Shown here one piece after another: positions 31,796 through 32,374 of a stretch of 32,374 nt of DNA. Source of the stretch: Phil1 sp964546125 (GTDB lineage Bacteria > Bacillota > Clostridia > Christensenellales > CAG-138); the NCBI GenBank assembly GCA_964546125.1, contig CAZJIS010000014.1:1-32374 (forward strand). The letters run 5' to 3'. How positions within the stretch are numbered: position 1 is the stretch's first letter; each line of letters starts with the position of its first letter. Under the pieces are notes generated by a model. It had not been told where the DNA came from, made no database searches, and saw only the letters and a list, made by a program, of their open reading frames with translations. The position numbers and the translations under genes are program-made.

Positions 31796-31945
31796 ATGCG
31801 CGTCAAGATCACACTGGCCTGCACGGAGTGCAAGCAGAGGAACTACAATACTTTTAAGAACAAGAAGAACGACCCGGACCGCATCGAGTTCAGCAAGTAT
31901 TGCCGTTTTTGCCGCAAGCACACCGCCCACAGGGAAGCGAAGTAA
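31796..31945 (+). CDS. rpmG: 50S ribosomal protein L33
   Basis: 49 residues, MRVKITLACTECKQRNYNT, with the zinc-ribbon cysteines C9/C12 and C36/C39, so the C+ (zinc-binding) form. AGGAGG precedes the ATG by about ten bases. First gene of the usual rpmG-secE-nusG operon. Confidence 0.97.
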   Translation: MRVKITLACTECKQRNYNTFKNKKNDPDRIEFSKYCRFCRKHTAHREAK

Positions 31946-31959
31946 CAAAGGAGTTCACG

Positions 31960-32274
31960 ATGGCCAAAGAAAAAGAAAAGAAGCCCGGGATTTTCCGCCG
32001 TTTGGGCAAGTTTTTCCGCGAGGTGCTCGGCGAGCTCAAAAAAGTGACCTGGCCCACGCCCAAGGAATTGCTTTCCTACACGGCGACGGTGCTGGCGTTT
32101 GTGGTCGTGGTCGCGATCATGATCGGCGTGCTCGACTATGCCTTTGGCGCGGGGTTCAAGGCGCTTAGCAACATCAACCTCGGCGCGGCCCTTTCCGCGA
32201 CGCCCACGCCTGCGGCGACGCCCGCCGTCACCCCGGAAGCGACCGTCACCGCGACGCCCGCGGCGACGAACTGA
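31960..32274 (+). CDS. secE: Preprotein translocase subunit SecE
   Basis: 104 residues. The amphipathic region and ELKKVTWPTPKELLSYT signature are followed by one TM helix (about 41-63). SecE in Firmicutes is usually about 60-75 residues; here an extra tail from about residue 78 consists almost entirely of Ala, Thr and Pro (ATPTPAATPAVTPEATVTAT). The tail would face outside. AAAGGAG stands about nine bases before the ATG. nusG follows after 8 bases. Confidence 0.95.
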   Translation: MAKEKEKKPGIFRRLGKFFREVLGELKKVTWPTPKELLSYTATVLAFVVVVAIMIGVLDYAFGAGFKALSNINLGAALSATPTPAATPAVTPEATVTATPAATN

Positions 32275-32282
32275 GGGGCGCT

Positions 32283-32374
32283 ATGTCCGAGGAAGCCAAG
32301 TGGTACGTAGTCCATACCTATTCGGGCTACGAAAACAAGGTTAAGGAAGACCTTGAAAAGACCGTGGAGAACCG
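32283..32374 (+). CDS. nusG: Transcription antitermination protein NusG, 3' truncated
   Basis: The first 30 codons are present (MSEEAKWYVVHTYSGYENKV), the start of the NGN domain that binds RNA polymerase. GAGGGGCG precedes the ATG. The gene continues past the window edge. Confidence 0.96.
   Translation, partial: MSEEAKWYVVHTYSGYENKVKEDLEKTVEN

Noticed and set aside
1..32374. tRNA, rRNA, CRISPR arrays, insertion sequences or prophage genes
   Set aside because: I looked through all intergenic regions and saw no cloverleaf, regularly spaced repeats, transposase or phage genes. No intergenic stretch exceeds 300 bases.

Overview
The window looks like part of a spore-forming, GC-rich member of the Clostridia (Bacillota). 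Evidence: glgB-glgC-glgD-glgA order with a separate GlgD, the forespore genes spoIIR, sleB and ypeB, small clostridial families (DUF1540, a CD1871A-type CXXC protein, DUF4860), strong AGGAGG ribosome sites, and an rpmG-secE-nusG end. A more precise placement (for example Christensenellales or Oscillospirales) cannot be made from the sequence alone. Two runs of exactly 100 N (28779-28878 and 30087-30186) are scaffold gaps, so this is a draft or metagenome assembly; each gap truncates at least one gene.

Layout. 1-1634: the 3' part of a GPH-type sugar:cation symporter. 1652-1900: a hairpin-dense intergenic region bounded by two near-identical terminators. 1909-3128 (-): a 58-residue DUF1540 protein and lipoate-protein ligase. 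3307-9012 (+): the glycogen operon glgB, glgC, glgD, glgA, with overlapping or closely spaced genes. 9095-13684 (+): glycerol kinase, a GlpA-like glycerol-3-phosphate dehydrogenase with a C-terminal Fe-S domain, a second FAD/NAD oxidoreductase and a cysteine-rich DUF1667 protein, apparently a glycerol oxidation module. 13735-17539 (+): a compact, translationally coupled operon for a type IV pilus/type II secretion-like machine (GspF/PilC platform protein, four small single-TM pseudopilin-like proteins including DUF4860, and a PilT-like ATPase). This is the best candidate for a poorly described system. 17557-18546 (+): a Gfo/Idh/MocA oxidoreductase ending in a strong terminator.

18628-26264 is a minus-strand block, read from ispE through murC, a membrane protein, pepF, a small acidic protein, an HPr-like protein without the phosphorylatable histidine, a 47-residue CXXC protein, a polyferredoxin-type membrane protein and an acetamidase/formamidase family protein. 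Most junctions are overlaps or a few bases. Divergent from it, 26411-28778 (+) carries spoIIR, sleB and ypeB (cut by gap 1), a forespore signalling and germination cluster. After gap 1 come a cysteine-containing unknown protein coupled to an MBL-fold hydrolase and the first codons of a further gene (cut by gap 2). A minus-strand NUDIX hydrolase (its C terminus lost in gap 2) and a divergent Ala/Pro-rich protein of unknown function follow. The window ends in the ribosome/translocation/transcription operon rpmG-secE-nusG, driven by a near-consensus promoter with a GNRA-capped hairpin in its leader.

Functionally the region is mostly housekeeping and central metabolism (storage polysaccharide, glycerol, lipoate, cell-wall and isoprenoid precursors, sporulation). 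The less-understood parts are the pseudopilus operon, the Fe-S membrane/CXXC/acetamidase trio, the HPr-like protein and several small unknown genes.
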